Counted from the stretch's first letter, positions 49,494-62,180 are shown. The stretch is 64,000 nt of DNA from Cricetomys ansorgei (GCA_026225945.1 JAMJFZ010001816.1:1198001-1262000), one strand, 5' to 3'. Notes: generated from the letters alone by a model not told the origin. Numbers and translations: made by a program.

Positions 49494-49530
49494 GCATCAT
49501 CATCATCATCATCTTTTTTTTTTTTTTTTT
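49494..49530. repeat. (CAT)n followed by poly-T
   Basis: Six or seven CAT units and then 17 T. On the minus strand this encodes the lysine- and methionine-rich start of a 135-codon frame, which is an artefact. Confidence 0.9.
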
Positions 49531-51894
49531 GAAAACAGAGGATGAGGACATGTGTAAAAATACCTTGACAGAGCCATGCTATAACTTTCTATTGAATTCT
49601 TATGCAGGCTAGCATGAAGTCACCATTAATTGCTTGAGGGCTCTATAACCCTTTTATTGAGTTTATTGAAAAGAGTGTTTGAGAAATGCCTATCCAATTC
49701 GAGTGAGCTGAGTAGGTTAAATAAAGCTTAAACAATGCTTTTTCCATTTCAAACATCCAAGTTACTAGGCAGTTTTTGGGATCAGAGTGAGACCCCAGAG
49801 AAAAGAGTCAACAAAACTAAGCCATAAAATCAGGAAGGCATTGAATGTTTAGATTCAGGACTAGATGCAAGGAAAATAGAAAGCAGGCCTTTAAAATGAA
49901 TACTTTCTGCTACAATGCATAACCAATTTACGAACATTTTGTTGAGATAGCGGAAGAAGGACATTGTGAAATGTTTTAGTCACGAAGAAAAATTAGATTT
50001 TTCAAATAGTATACTTCTTCTGTCTATTAAGATTATTGATACTTCATTGTTAGTCTGATGCCCTTATTCTTTGTAAAGACCTAAAGGATTTGTAAGTCAT
50101 TTATAGGTACATACTTTTATGCCTACTAAGTTTCTTTATGAACTGACATTTTCCCAAACCACTGCCACCTATTATCGCCAGTGAGGATCAGGAAGATCAA
50201 TCTTCAGTACTTTATACCATATCTGCACCCTCCTCTTCATTATAAATTATTTTTTACTTGAACGAGAATATTATCACTCTTTTCCATTTGAAAAACAACA
50301 ACAAAAAGAATTCAACAGAATATTTGTAAACATTAATACATCAAGTTCTCTTTGAATTTTGTGTTGCTGTTGTTCTGCTATTTCCAAATGAAAAAAATTA
50401 TAAATATTTTAAGTTCAGGAATTTAAAAAAAATTATATTTTTATCACAATTTAACTTAAAATACAAATTTTGTACTTCTTAAATAATATATGAGTGTTCT
50501 ACTTCCTGAAATTAGTGACTCTTTCTTATTCAAGTTTCCCCTTTTCTTCCAACTCAAGTTCAAACTTTCCTTCTCATCTAGGGATGAAATATTAAATGAA
50601 TATTATTATAAGTGACATCTTTCTTCTTAGTTTCAGTATTGTATTTTCTGATGGCTATAGTCAAGTCAATACTTTGTCAGTGGTAATAGATGATATTATG
50701 CTTAATAAAGAAAGTTATTAACCACATGTACAATACTTTTGCATTCCTTATTGTTAGATATATATACTCATATTTTTGATAACTATCATTTTCACATGTT
50801 TATATTTTCCATCTTATATGAGCTTAGAATTAATAAATGTATAAATTGCCTCAGGAATAATTTTTAGAAGAAAGCCAAAAATAGAAAAATGTATACAAAC
50901 AAGTATCAGCCTAAAATATCTAGTTTTAAAAATACTTTATCAATTCTGTAATTTTTATAAATGAAATTCATAAAAGTTTGAATACCTGCCTCCTCTGGTT
51001 GCCTGCTTTTAAAATAGAAATGTTTTGTTGTTATTTTCATGCTCGGATCTGTAAATCAATTTTAAATGACTTGCACAATACATGCTTTGAATGAAGAGCT
51101 TAATTTTTCCAGTTAAGTTTTCTCTTTTTCTGTCTATTCTTGTCTCAATAATTCCAGCTGCTCAGTTATCAAAATCTCTCTATTTGAAAATCTATCTGTT
51201 GAAAATTCTAGAATATCTCTGATGTAGTTATAATCTGCAACTACAGAATGTCTATTTAGTATTGATATTTTCAATTTAATCATTTTTCTTATTTCCATTT
51301 CCTCTAGATTGTTGAGGAAGGTTAATTATTTTAAAATTTTTTTCTCTCTCCTGGTATCTGAGTTTACTTTGTTCATTTAAATGGCTATCACGTGTCTTCA
51401 TTTGGATACCTTGTGATTTTTTTAAACTGACCTCTTAAATCTTGCAAACACCTTCCTGACCAAGGATTTGCTGTTTTTTTTGTTTTTTTGTTTTTTTGTT
51501 ATTGTAGATATTGATTGATCAATAGCTTTGCAAATTATTCCAGAAGACTGAAACCTTTATCAAACATAATGATAGCATCTCCGCTTCATAGATTGTGTGT
51601 GCTGTGTTTTGTATAAGTCTCTAAAAATTATGAGCCAAGCAAAAAACCAAACAATAACAATAAAACAAAAAAATATTTTTTACCTTGGTTTCCTTCTGGC
51701 CACTCAAAAATGTAAGCAAGCTTACACTGAGTCAAACGGTTGACCTAAAATGAAAGATTGCTAGACATGAATCTTGGTCTCACTAAGATTGCCTAATATG
51801 CATGCTGTATTGAAAGTATGACAATATTCAATCTCTCTGAAACAAAAACAATCAAATGAAAAGTTCCACCTTTTAGGGTTTGTTTTAAAAAATG
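49531..51894. other. Unique AT-rich DNA, no gene seen
   Basis: No transposon body recognised. A (GTTTTTTT)n tract lies at 51473-51500. The part 49590-49760 is of even complexity. Confidence 0.45.
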
Positions 51895-51899
51895 CTCTC

Positions 51900-51982
<83 letters not shown>

Positions 51983-52016
51983 CTTTTCTTTCTTTCTTTC
52001 TTTCTTTCTTTCTCTC

Positions 52017-52090
<74 letters not shown>
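51895..52090. repeat. Long compound (CTTT)n(CT)n microsatellite
   Basis: CTTT units fill 51895-52014 with a few CTCTTTT breaks, followed by almost pure CT to 52090. It occupies the place of the poly-A tail of the minus-strand L1 that follows, so it probably grew from that tail. Long serine/leucine/phenylalanine and arginine/lysine/glutamate frames over it are artefacts. Confidence 0.97.
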
Positions 52091-52094
<4 letters not shown>

Positions 52095-52844
52095 TTCTTC
52101 TCTCTTATTTTTCTTCTCTCATACACTTATACAATACATCCCAACCTGCCTCCTCCCCTCATTCCATCCCCAGCTCCTGCATCTCCCATTTTCCCCAAAA
52201 TCAAACCCCCATCACCACCCTCAAATATCCTTCCCATCTCCCCAGAAAAGAACTGTTCCAAGGTAACAGCACAAGCAGGACATGGCACAGCAAGATGGAT
52301 CCCTACATCAAGGGTAGACCAGGCAGCCCAGAGGAGCAAAAAGGTCTCAAGGGCAGGTAAAAGCGTCAGAGACTCTCCGACTCCAGCCTGTAGGAGTTTT
52401 TCAACAACACTAATTAGATAGCCGTAAGATGTATTTAGGGGATCCTGCAGGTTCTGTGTTTGTTAGTCTCTGTGGGTCCTTAAGAATGCTAGTCAGTTGA
52501 CACTGTGGGGGTTTGTTACTTCCTCTAGTCTCCACCATCCCTTGTCTCCCTCTTTGGTGGGGTTCCCGATCTCTGCATGACTTTTGACCCTGGGCCTCTC
52601 CATATGCTCCTCTCAACTGCTTGGGGATTCTTTCCAACGAGGAGTGGGCTAGGTACTGTTTTATGAGCAGAATATGACACCATTAGAAATCATCTCTAAG
52701 TTATCCGGTCTCTGGTTCCTGGCCTGCCTTGTAGTTTCAGGCAGGAGTTTCCTTCTTTGGCATGAGGTTCTTCCCATCCATTGTCAATGAGGATCTTACA
52801 GGGAGGAGAGCCATAGCTTGGAGGTTTTGTGGCTGGGAAACACA
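52091..52844 (-). mobile_element. LINE-1 3' UTR, sense part of a twin-primed insertion
   Basis: Begins tctcatacacttatacaata, then catcccaacctgcctcctcc, ccagaaaagaactgttccaa, the usual 3' UTR body, and ends in gaggttttgtggctggga near 52838. It corresponds to the distal 3' UTR of the 21.2 kb copy. The more upstream L1 sequence is present in opposite orientation directly next to it. Confidence 0.88.
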
Positions 52845-53178
52845 ACCAGTTTGGAACACAGGCATCTCCCTGGTAGAGTAGAAATTGAACAGAGGATGCA
52901 GGTGGGTTGGGGGAGGACAGGAATGGGAGTGGAGGGGACCAGGAGGAAGAGAGGGACAAAGGGAGAAAATATATGGAGAGATGACAAGAATTGGGAGACA
53001 ATTGGTGAGATCAGGAGTCCTACTGTAGTGGAAACTCATAGGAATATATGAGGGAGATCCTAGCAAGGATCCCTAGTAATCGGGAATAGGAAGCCTGAAC
53101 AGGCCATCTCCTGTGGCCAGGTAGAGCTTCCAGGGTTGGGACTGGGACACGATCCCAGCCTCAAAACCACCTTTAATT
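52845..53178 (+). mobile_element. LINE-1 3' UTR, inverted 5' part of the same insertion
   Basis: Plus-strand reading begins aacacaggcatctccctgg, equivalent to the sequence near the ORF2 C-terminus in the 21.2 kb copy. It passes a G/A-rich region, then ccctagtaatcgggaatagg and gaacaggccatctcctgtgg, and ends gatcccagcctcaaaaccac. That last motif is the reverse complement of the 5' edge of the neighbouring minus-strand piece, so the two parts meet in L1 coordinates with an overlap of roughly 16 bases. Confidence 0.8.
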
Positions 53179-56100
53179 TTTAATGTGACACAGAACACAA
53201 TCCTGCTGCCTTATTCTCCCCAGCTCTGGAATTATGGACACCTTACAGGTATGTTTCAACATGAACAAATCAGACTATTTTTTACTTTCTGCTTCAAGAA
53301 ACTGGGATATTTGTTATTGTTTAATTTAACTCTCATTTTTTAAAAATCTCTTGCTCATGTATCTGAAAATTCTAATTTTACCTTAAAATTATGAACATTT
53401 CAACCATTTTAGTTCAAAGGGAGACAGGTCTCTTTTGTAGCTACCAGACCATTTAAAATAAACGAATACCATGATTTACCAAGAGGTCTCTTTGCCTCGT
53501 TTACTATGAGTGGGAATGAGGGTTCTTCACTTAGAATTTAGAGAACTGTCTCTTCAAACTGAGAATTCCCCTCACTAATGAGGGTGGGGTAAGGCAGGAC
53601 TAGTGAAATGCCTCAGTACATTCTGCACTCTAATTTTTCCCTTTACCCTGTGTTTTCTTGATTACTATACAGTTTTTGATGTTTTCCAGATTTCTAACAA
53701 ATTAGATTTTGACAATTTATATATATATATATTTGACAATATATATATATGAATGGAAGTTCACTTTGCTTCTACCTAATCAAAGGGATGTTTGAAATAG
53801 TACCTTGATGATGAGGCCATGTCCAGTCAGAGGAACAATAGGTCAATATTAATTAGTTGTACACATACAGTCTGGAGAGAAGATGGCGCTGTCAAATTGT
53901 CTATTTTCCTGCATTGTAGAAATCCAAGCAAATGCTATATGACTTCAAGAACTACAGTCCCGATGAGAACCATAGTGTCTAGACTAGCTCTACTAGTAGT
54001 CAGCAATGTTCTAAACTATACCTCTGCATAAACTTCTGACAGGAAGTATGTTGCGTTCTCTACACCACATAAGATTTCCATCAGTAGAAGCTTTCAGCAA
54101 TGTGGCAAGGTAGATAGAGAAGGGAATTTCATGTAATACTTCAAGTACTAGCATAGTGACTTGATCTTTTACTACTATTAATATGAGAAATTAAACTATT
54201 GAGTTAAACTCAATTCTGAAATTGTTCAGAGTTTTGTTTGCAAAATATTTCAACACTTTGTTGAAAGTACTAAACAATTTATCTATGCAACTACATACCA
54301 GTTAAATATTTTCTCCTGTTCAATTCTCTATTTCAAGTACATAGATCAATTCCAATATTTCTCAATAAATTTACTGCCTGTAAATATCTATTTCTACATC
54401 TGCTTCCAATAAATGCTAAATTAGACGTCACTTATTTATTAAAGTAAACACATCATCCTTCTTCTTCAAATTTGTATATATGGACTACACTTTTGCTCAA
54501 ATGGAATGAGATTTGAATAAGCTCAAATGGAGTGGGATTTGAATTGGTTATGCTTAGTTTGTGGAAATTTACAATGGTTGGCACATTCTGGACACCAATA
54601 CATGGCAGGGAATGTCAAAGTATCAGTTATATTAGGCACATATAACTGTATAGCAAGGCATCCTAAATTCATTTACATAAAGATCAATCAGTTTATTCCT
54701 CATGAATCTATGAATATGTAGAATTCCTACTGACCTCATTCTGGTTAATTTGTCATATAGAATTGGTCCAGGTTTGAGGCAGCTGGACTTTTTTCTCCAT
54801 GTACTATTGAGGAAAATACTTTGTTTGAATAATAGAAAAGTAAAGTTCATTTCACTTTTGATGTTCACTAGTGAAAGGAAGAGATGCAATCCATCCCAGA
54901 GTTAATGTGGAATGAGATTCAAAAAGGGAAAGGGCATAGGAAAATGAGATTATGATAACATCTCTGATTTAGTAAAGAACACACTGAGACACAAATAAAT
55001 GGCTTACATAAAGACAAAGGACTAGGAAGAACAAGGAATGGGATTTTTTTATCCCAATGCTTTGCTTATAAGACCTTGTACTCATCCACGCTGCAGTGTT
55101 CTCCCTTTGTTGAACATCTTTTTTGGGGGGAAAGTGGGAGAGTACTTGGGATGGGTGATAGTAAAAACACAGGAAGGAAACTAGAAGGAATTTTACAGAT
55201 TACCTACCACTTTGATTTGTAGGAGATGGTTTGGAGCCCTATATAAATGAATTAGTTTTCTCAAAAGCATGCAGCTAATTAAAACAACTCTGTGTGCCAT
55301 GTACCCTAGCATTTGTGCTAATGTCCAAACACTATGAGGGTTGGAATACTCATATAAGACTGCATGAATTCTGACTGCAAATTGTAATGTGTAAAGATAG
55401 ATTCCTTTCATCAAATTAGAGCTCCCCAGCACTAGAGGATGCCCATTGCAACATAAAAGATAAAAGGGGTTTATGCTTTGTGTTTTACAGCTTTACACAG
55501 TTGGTAGTAAACATATGCAAGTCATTACCCCAGAAGGTTATAAAGTCTGAAAATATAAATAGGTTCAGGAAAGGCTTAGATAAATTCAAGAATGAAGTTT
55601 ATAATGGGTTACTGAAAGGAAGTTAGGGATCACAGACTCCCCGAGGTTCGGGTGTGGAGGGCAACTAGCATGCTTTCCTGAAAAACATCAAAGAAAGGAC
55701 ACTGGATCTTTAGACTTGATGTGTCTCAGTATGACAGTTATATTCTCATATTCTTTATGTAAGAGCCTAAAGACCATGCAACTCTATTCTTCTGAAGATA
55801 TAATTAAACTTCATTCATTTAGCTTAAAAACATTTTAAAAACCATATCTTTTCTCAACTATCAACAAACTAGCAATATAGTTTCTTTAAAAGATCTTTCT
55901 ATTGCAAATAAAATTTATTTTTTCTTCTGAGTTCTTTTCCACTAATTTACTTTTGTATCAAACTTGCTCCCTTCTTATCTAATTCCGCTCTCTTAAAATT
56001 TCAAACCTCCCTTTTATCTTTATGATTCTTCTCCTTCCAACTTCCTTTCATGCCATTTGGATCTCTTATTTTCAAACTTTTCCAAAGCTTTCTTTAATCT

Positions 56101-59100
56101 TTATATTATGATACAGGAGATATACGTCAGTAATTTGTTTTGACTGACTCTCATCTTTTATTATTGTAAAACGAGACTATGATCCAGTCAAATCTCAAAG
56201 TGAATAAAATAACTTAGAAAAGTCTGTAAATATTAGCATAAATAAATACAAAAGAACAAAAGCAAGACAATCCACAATTAAAATACAGTTTCCACAGAGA
56301 TGAAATAAAATATTCTGTAACAATAGATCTAAAATGAAAGTTATATTAAGTGATGTTTGTAGTAAGAACTTAAAGAAATGTTGGTTTTGATTATTTAGAA
56401 AGATTCACACAATGAAACTGATACCATCCATTCTACCACATACAAATAACTGAACCCGAAAGGCTATGCTATTCATGGAAGTTTCTACTCTAAGAATACT
56501 TCATTGTGTTGCCAAAATATATTATTAATGTAAAGTGTGTTAGGCTAAAGTCATCATAACTTTAAAAGCAAAGCGTAATAATTTGTAATATACTAATATC
56601 TGCAAAGTATACTCAGAGTCCTATTTTCTATATGGATTGTTATATACATCTTCTAGAAGTATAATAATATACCTTAAATACTTTTTTGTAGAAGTAAAGC
56701 CAGACATTTGGAAATGTACTTATACTTATGTATTTTTAAATGCTTTGTCATTTTGTTTGAATAATTAATATTCTAGAAACAAGTCCTCATTTGTCATTCA
56801 TTCTCTGTCACTACTGTGATTGTTATAAATCTTGATCCTTGCATATCCTTTCAAAAGTTCAGCTTAAATATTAGGATGCTTATTTATTGTTTAGTTTTAC
56901 TTTCATTGTATGTATGTATATACTATATTTAATAGGAATTTCTTTACTGCTCTACAAAATAGTACCTACTTCCTCTTATGGTGTTTTTACCTTTAACTGT
57001 GAGAATTTTATGAGTCAATTAAATATTAAATTCCAGTAGTGTGATTATTTCTATCAATGTCCTATTTCACTTGTTCTTTATATTTTCTATAATGCAGCTT
57101 CAACCTACCATAAAGGATATTTAGATTATTTTTTTAACCCTGTTATTTTATTTTTTACCAAATTCCTGTAACAAAGTCCAATGCTATCTGCAGACTATGT
57201 GAGACAACCTTGGTAAGAGGTTTTCCCAGTGAATCATACTTCAATATAATAAGTCATTTTCATAGAGAAGTCTTCAAGTTTGCTTTCCTGACCCATCAGC
57301 AAATCCTGTTGATTTTCTAACATTAAGGCATTTACTTCATACCTAACCTAGTAAAACAAAACTCAAAAAGCCAAATTTCACATATTCCATGTGAGAAATT
57401 AACTCAATAAACCAATGAATAGTTTCAGTCTTGACAATAATATTAGTGTTTTCTGGAAAGTTTTCCTCCTCAAAGAATTATCAGTCATTGCTCTTAAAGA
57501 TCAATCTTTATTTTTATTTTTGTTCTTATTGTGTAAAATTCAAACCACATACCAATTCAAGTTTCTGGTTTTTTGCTCTCTACTGTCTGGGTAAATGATC
57601 ATAGCTGAGGTGAACACACACCTTCAACAGTCTGTAGTGTATGTTTTTTAAGACAGAGCAAAATACTGAACTTACATTTCTGAATGAATAAGCATTTGTT
57701 ACAGACATAAGCAAGTAGGCATAATACCTATTAGGTTAGTCAAGAGTATCAGATTAACTTTTTGTTGTCAATTCCTATGTCTGACTTGTAGACTACAGCC
57801 TAGAATATGGGGTCAGAATTCCATAATGTTGGATTCAGGATGTGTATGAAATTCCACCAATTAAGTACATACATTTACTTCTACGTTAGAGAGAAAAGAA
57901 AACTTGGTGAGAAATAAGTGAAAAAATATGACAGAAGCTTTATAATTAAGGAACTTTCTCAATCACAGAAGAAACAGTGAAATTGCATCATGCTAAAATA
58001 ATCTGTCTTTCTAAGCTGTATAAAAATATACATGTTGAAACTAGGTAAAGCTATTACTTTTATTTACAAATCAACTCTAGCCAGAATAGAATATTCATAT
58101 TTTTATCCTGACTTCAATGTATGTTCAAAGTGTGAGCCAGGCTTCTACTGGCACTTTGTTAAGGACTGGTGAGAAATGTTAAGTCCAGTTGATGGTTTTT
58201 ATCTCTCACACATCCGCTTCAACTACACCAAGTCCATTCTTCATAACTTAACCATTATAGATTATCCATCGACCAATTTATGTGTTTTTTCTAACTCATA
58301 TGAGATTATTTTTAATCAATTGTCCTAATTATTAAGAAAATACCACATAAAAGTAAGCGTGATCACTGAGTAAAAGGAGGCATGTATACAACAAGATGAA
58401 ATGTCCAGAAAAGATACCAGACACTTGAAAAAATAGATACTATGGATGAAGTCACACAGAGGAAGATAAGACACGATTATTCTCCATGTGTTGCCCTTTC
58501 TTATATACTATTGTAAGGCGAAGTCTTGGAAAATTAAACCAGAGACACCAAAGAGATATGGAAAATAAATACAGGTGAATAAAGAAGAGTGATATGATAC
58601 TGAAAATGAGGACATTAAAGCATCACAGGGACAGGTGATTAAGGATTTCATTGGGAAAATGGCCAACTCTAACAGAAAAGACAGATAGATATGTTTTGAG
58701 GGATTCCTTAGTGACGTAGTTTGCCTCTTTTTTTTTTCCTTTGGAAAAATCTAACTTTGGTTTAGGACCCGCATATGTATAATCTGACAATCCTCTCTCA
58801 ATTCTGTATTCTTGAATTGTTAGCCCAAGCTCCCTAGATGTTTGAAAGAATGCTAATGTGCTTGGCGGATATTGAAATAAAGAACTAAGAAAAATACAGT
58901 GCAAGAAGCTGAAACATAATCTTATTAATCATAAACTAGTTAAAATGTAATGAATACTATAAATATAAATTAAAGGGCCATACTATGAAAATAAATAATA
59001 AATAGTGTTCTATGTTTTCAGGGAAAACTTGGTAATTATAGGATAATAATTATATATTAAAAAAATCAAAAGAGCTTTTAAAGAAAATTTTGTAGGAGTT

Positions 59101-59434
59101 TCCTAGAGGTAATTTTAAATTCTAAAATAATATAAAACAAAAATAAATAAGTTGACAATATCTACAAAATAGTCAGATATTAGAGTAACAGCAACAAAGA
59201 ATATAAAAAGCTTCTATGATTTAAAAGATGGACTGGGTTGGACAAAAGCAAAAACAATAAAAACTCTCAGTAATCAAATTGGCACTAAACTCATTACACT
59301 GGCAGACAGAAGACAATGAAAAATGCCTTTGAAATACCTAGAGAGAATTATCTCCAACAATGTAACATTTATCATTCAAGTAGGAGGTTTAAAATATCCT
59401 CAACTTGGATAAAGATCATAACAGCACATCTTAC
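53179..59434. other. Long unique AT-rich stretch, no gene seen
   Basis: Over 6 kb with no clear transposon body. Minor items: interrupted (TA)n at 53719-53750, a 26-base tandem duplication at 54495-54546, and a T/C-rich stretch at 55890-56110. The 93-codon minus-strand frame at 58623-58904 has no recognisable domain. Confidence 0.45.
54495..54546. repeat. 26-base tandem duplication
   Basis: gctcaaatggaatgagattt and gctcaaatggagtgggattt start 26 bases apart; each copy then continues gaat-a/t. Confidence 0.9.
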
Positions 59435-59436
59435 AA

Positions 59437-59505
59437 GTGGGGAGGCTAAGGAAGAGAACTGTGAAATTCTAGATCACCCTGTGCTACAAAGATAAATGAT
59501 AGTTC
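59437..59505 (+). repeat. Possible old B1-type fragment
   Basis: gtggggaggctaaggaagag, aactgtgaaattctagatca, ccctgtgctac resembles the middle of a B1-like monomer. Short and diverged. Confidence 0.4.
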
Positions 59506-59745
59506 AAACACAATGCAAGATTTTAGAATTATGTTTAAATATGTTAGCTCTTGAATCAAGATCTCTTCATTCTGATATACCTCTGTGCACTTCCTTAAAT
59601 ACTCTTTCAAAAGGCTCTGTCCTCTTCTCAAGGGTCAGGGATCTGTATGGAGGAAGAGGCAGAAAGACTGTATGAAAGATTCAAATGTGGTAGACATTTT
59701 TATGGAAACATCATTCTCCAGACACAAGTGGGCTGATGCACACAT

Positions 59746-59819
59746 CAACTAGGAGACTGTTATAACTTGTGTAAGATTGGCACAACTAGGAGAATGTTAC
59801 AACTTGTGTAAGAATGGCA
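59746..59819 (+). repeat. 37-base tandem duplication within the L1 3' UTR
   Basis: Two copies of caactaggagactgttataa / caactaggagaatgttacaa starting at 59746 and 59783, each continuing cttgtgtaaga-tggca. Three differences between copies. Confidence 0.92.
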
Positions 59820-59906
59820 CAGGCTTAAACAAGGGGGAAGTGGATGCAAAGATTTTACCATAAATAAGAAACTATTTGCAGTTGATAGCTGCTGGGAAAG
59901 GGAAAA

Positions 59907-59945
59907 TCAGTTTTTTTGTTTTTGTTTTGTTTTGTTTTGTTTTGC
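59907..59945. repeat. (TTTTG)n tract
   Basis: Repeats of TTTTG inside the L1 3' UTR, a usual feature of that region. Confidence 0.8.
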
Positions 59946-60426
59946 TTTTTGTTTTTCCCAGTGGAACGACACTAGGTATATCAGCCATACTCCAGAGCAG
60001 AACTCATGCTCAGGAGTAGTTGGTCAGCACAACAGTTGTTTTAGTTTATTTTTGTGTTTGCTCATTGCCTTTTGTTTTTGTTTGTGTGTTTGTTTATTTT
60101 GTATTATAAAAAGAAAAAATATGGAATTGAGTGGCTAGGGTATGTGGGAGGATTTAGGAGAAGTTAGAGGAAGAAAAGAATATGATAAAATTATCAAAAA
60201 TAATAAATAAAACAAAAAAATGAGACTCCTTAAAAACATTTTCCCTAAAAGAAAGAAAGAAAGAATAAAAGAGAGAGAAAGAAAAACGGGAAGGAAGTAA
60301 TTAACAAAGAAACAAGTGGAAAAAGGACCCAATTGAAAGAGAGGCAAAAGGATTTTCTAGTGAAACATTTATTGATAAAGCCCATTGGCTCTGGTGAAAA
60401 AGAATAGTTTTTTTCAGGAAAATACA

Positions 60427-60474
<48 letters not shown>
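60427..60474. repeat. (CA)n microsatellite
   Basis: About 24 uninterrupted CA units. Confidence 0.97.
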
Positions 60475-60476
<2 letters not shown>

Positions 60477-60499
60477 TCAAGGAATTAAAAAAATTGCTT

Positions 60500-60551
60500 T
60501 TGTAAGCCATGTGACTCAGCTAAGCCACTGCTGGACATTCTTGTGCACATG

Positions 60552-60586
<35 letters not shown>

Positions 60587-61055
60587 GCAAACAAAACAGA
60601 CACATATATACACACACACAGGCACCTTATTCCACCACGACATTTATGCTTATTGCTTCTCTATTCACAATAAGCAAGAAAATGGAAACAGTTGGATGTA
60701 CATCGACAGATGAGTGGATAATGAAACCATGGCATGCAGTACACAGAAAATTAAGTTTGAAGGCAATGAAAGGATGGAGGAAGCATTACAGTAAGGTAGG
60801 TGAATCACACTCAAACATGCTCTCTCGTATGTCGATTCTACTTTGTATCATGAACCTATGCACAGAGTTGTAAATGTACACAGCACCTATAAAAATAGGA
60901 AGGATACCAGAAGAGAGTAAATAGAGGTGCTGAGAAAGAGATGAGAAAGTGACAAAACACAAGTGATGTGAAGCTGAAATGTGGCTGAAAGGAAGGACTG
61001 GGGAAATGTGAAGAAGAGAATCAATTAAAACAAAATTTATTTGAAAAATGCTAAT
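60500..61055 (+). mobile_element. LINE-1 ORF2 end and 3' UTR start, plus strand, decayed
   Basis: Motifs of the ORF2 C-terminal region are visible: ctattcacaataagcaagaa, atggaaacagttggatgtac, atcgacagatgagtggataa, tgaaaccatggcatgcagta, and later catgctctctcgtatgtcga. They correspond to the usual sequence upstream of the L1 stop. The reading frame is broken and one CA repeat (60552-60583) is inserted. A purine-rich 3' UTR-like segment (60890-61030) and an A/T-rich end follow. This is a second, separate copy because its ORF2 end lies downstream of the 3' UTR at 59.6-60.2 kb. Confidence 0.75.
60552..60583. repeat. (CA)n microsatellite
   Basis: About 15 CA units within the L1 remnant; a shorter CA run follows at 60611-60620. 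Confidence 0.95.
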
Positions 61056-61330
61056 GATGATACTCATGTTTTTGTCACTAAACTAAAAGCAATACCAAAT
61101 GACCACATGAGTAGAACTTTTATGGTTTTATAAAATGTCAGGGTAATTATTAATACATCTTAGTATATTATCAAACTATGAAATAAAGCATCAAATTCTA
61201 TAATATCAGGGGTTGGTATATGGAAGTTTATGTATCTATTTATTTATTTATTGCAACATTTTGGCAATACTGAATTGGATAATACATGTGTAGTCAAAAT
61301 GATTACGTTATTTTCAGAAATCTCATTGCA
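61056..61330. other. AT-rich DNA, no gene seen
   Basis: A short (TTTA)n run lies at 61234-61252. Nothing else. Confidence 0.45.
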
Positions 61331-61545
61331 GCTAGGCAGTGGTGGTGCATGCCTTGAATCCCAGTACTAGGGAGGCAGAGGCAGGAACATCTCTGTGAAG
61401 TCAAGGCCAGCCTGGTCTACAGAGTGAGTTCTAGGACAGCCAGAGTCACAACAGAGAAACCCTGTCTCAAAAAAACAAAAACATAAATAAACAAACAAAC
61501 GAAAATATAAAACAAACAGGAAAAAAATTAAAAGAAGAAACATAC
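61331..61545 (+). repeat. B1 SINE with long A-rich tail
   Basis: One of the least diverged SINEs here: gctaggcagtggtggtgcat, gaggcagaggcaggaacatc, caaggccagcctggtctac, agagtgagttctaggacagc, gagaaaccctgtctcaaaa. The tail of A with C, T and G breaks runs to about 61545. Confidence 0.95.
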
Positions 61546-61614
61546 ACACACATAAAAATACAAAATCATAAAAATACAAAATTAGAAATCATAATATACA
61601 AGTGAATGACTGAT

Positions 61615-62180
61615 AAGACAAAAAAAACATACCCAAACAAAGGAATTTGAGACAAAAATCTACATAAATACCAGTGAATTCATTTTATGTTAGCCATCTA
61701 CTGCTGGGAATGGGATATACTCCTAAGTGTCATAGTTTCCCCATTTGGAAAAAAAATTAATTTTTCCATCATAAGCAAATGTCAGTTGAAGATATCTTCT
61801 TTGTTCAAGATAGGAGTCAAAGTCCACTTTCCACTATTACCAATGGAACAGTGGCTTGAACCTGCACAGGCCCTGGACATGCTGTGGCAGTCTCTGTGAG
61901 TTCACATGATTAATTTTGCCTTGTTGTGTCTGGAAGACAGTGTTTCTTTGGTGTCACTTATCCCCTTTGTCTCTTACAATCTTTCTACCTCCTCTTCCTC
62001 ATGTATACCTGTACCTTGATAGAAGAGATTTGATAAAGACATATTTAGGACTGAGTGTTTCAAAATCTTACACTCTACACATTGTCTAGTAGAGGGTCTC
62101 TGTGTTAGTTTTCCTACTCTAAAGAGGAAGCCTCTTTGATAAAGGTGGATGAGTGGAACAGCCCTCTGTGAAAGCTAGGG
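61615..62180 (-). mobile_element. Old LINE-1 (Lx-like) 3' UTR fragment
   Basis: Reads gttagccatctactgctggg, cacaggccctggacatgctg, tggcagtctctgtgagttca, cttgttgtgtctggaagaca, gtttctttggtgtcacttat and cacattgtctagtagagggt. These are landmarks of the reverse-complemented old L1 3' UTR, related to the copy at 2.9-3.5 kb. Sequence after the LTR at 63100-63185 may be its continuation. Confidence 0.78.

Larger units (their letters stand above)
59636..60232 (+). mobile_element. LINE-1 (Lx-like) 3' UTR, plus strand
   Basis: Contains cagggatctgtatggagg, cttaaacaagggggaagtgg, atgcaaagattttaccataa, gcagttgatagctgctggga, and then gcagaactcatgctcaggag followed by GT/TTTTG-rich stretches. The purine-rich agaagttagaggaagaaaag, aatatgataaaattatcaaa forms the end. 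These are landmarks of an old rodent L1 3' UTR in sense orientation. No ORF2 precedes it. Confidence 0.78.

Noticed and set aside
49144..49551. 135-codon minus-strand frame, the longest non-microsatellite frame in the window
   Set aside because: It joins a poly-T/(CAT)n tract, AT-rich unique DNA, a second poly-T and part of an old B1. Its lysine and methionine runs come from simple repeats. No domain.
51761..52266. Open frames of about 120 codons on both strands, rich in arginine/lysine/glutamate or serine/phenylalanine/leucine
   Set aside because: They are translations of the (CTTT)n(CT)n microsatellite, which stays open in every frame.
58623..58904. 93-codon minus-strand frame with a fairly protein-like composition
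   Set aside because: It crosses a poly-A stretch giving a lysine run and matches no family I know. No flanking splice context was trusted.
2944..62180. Apparent strand bias of L1 fragments (about seven minus and four plus)
   Set aside because: Too few elements to infer the orientation of a surrounding host gene.
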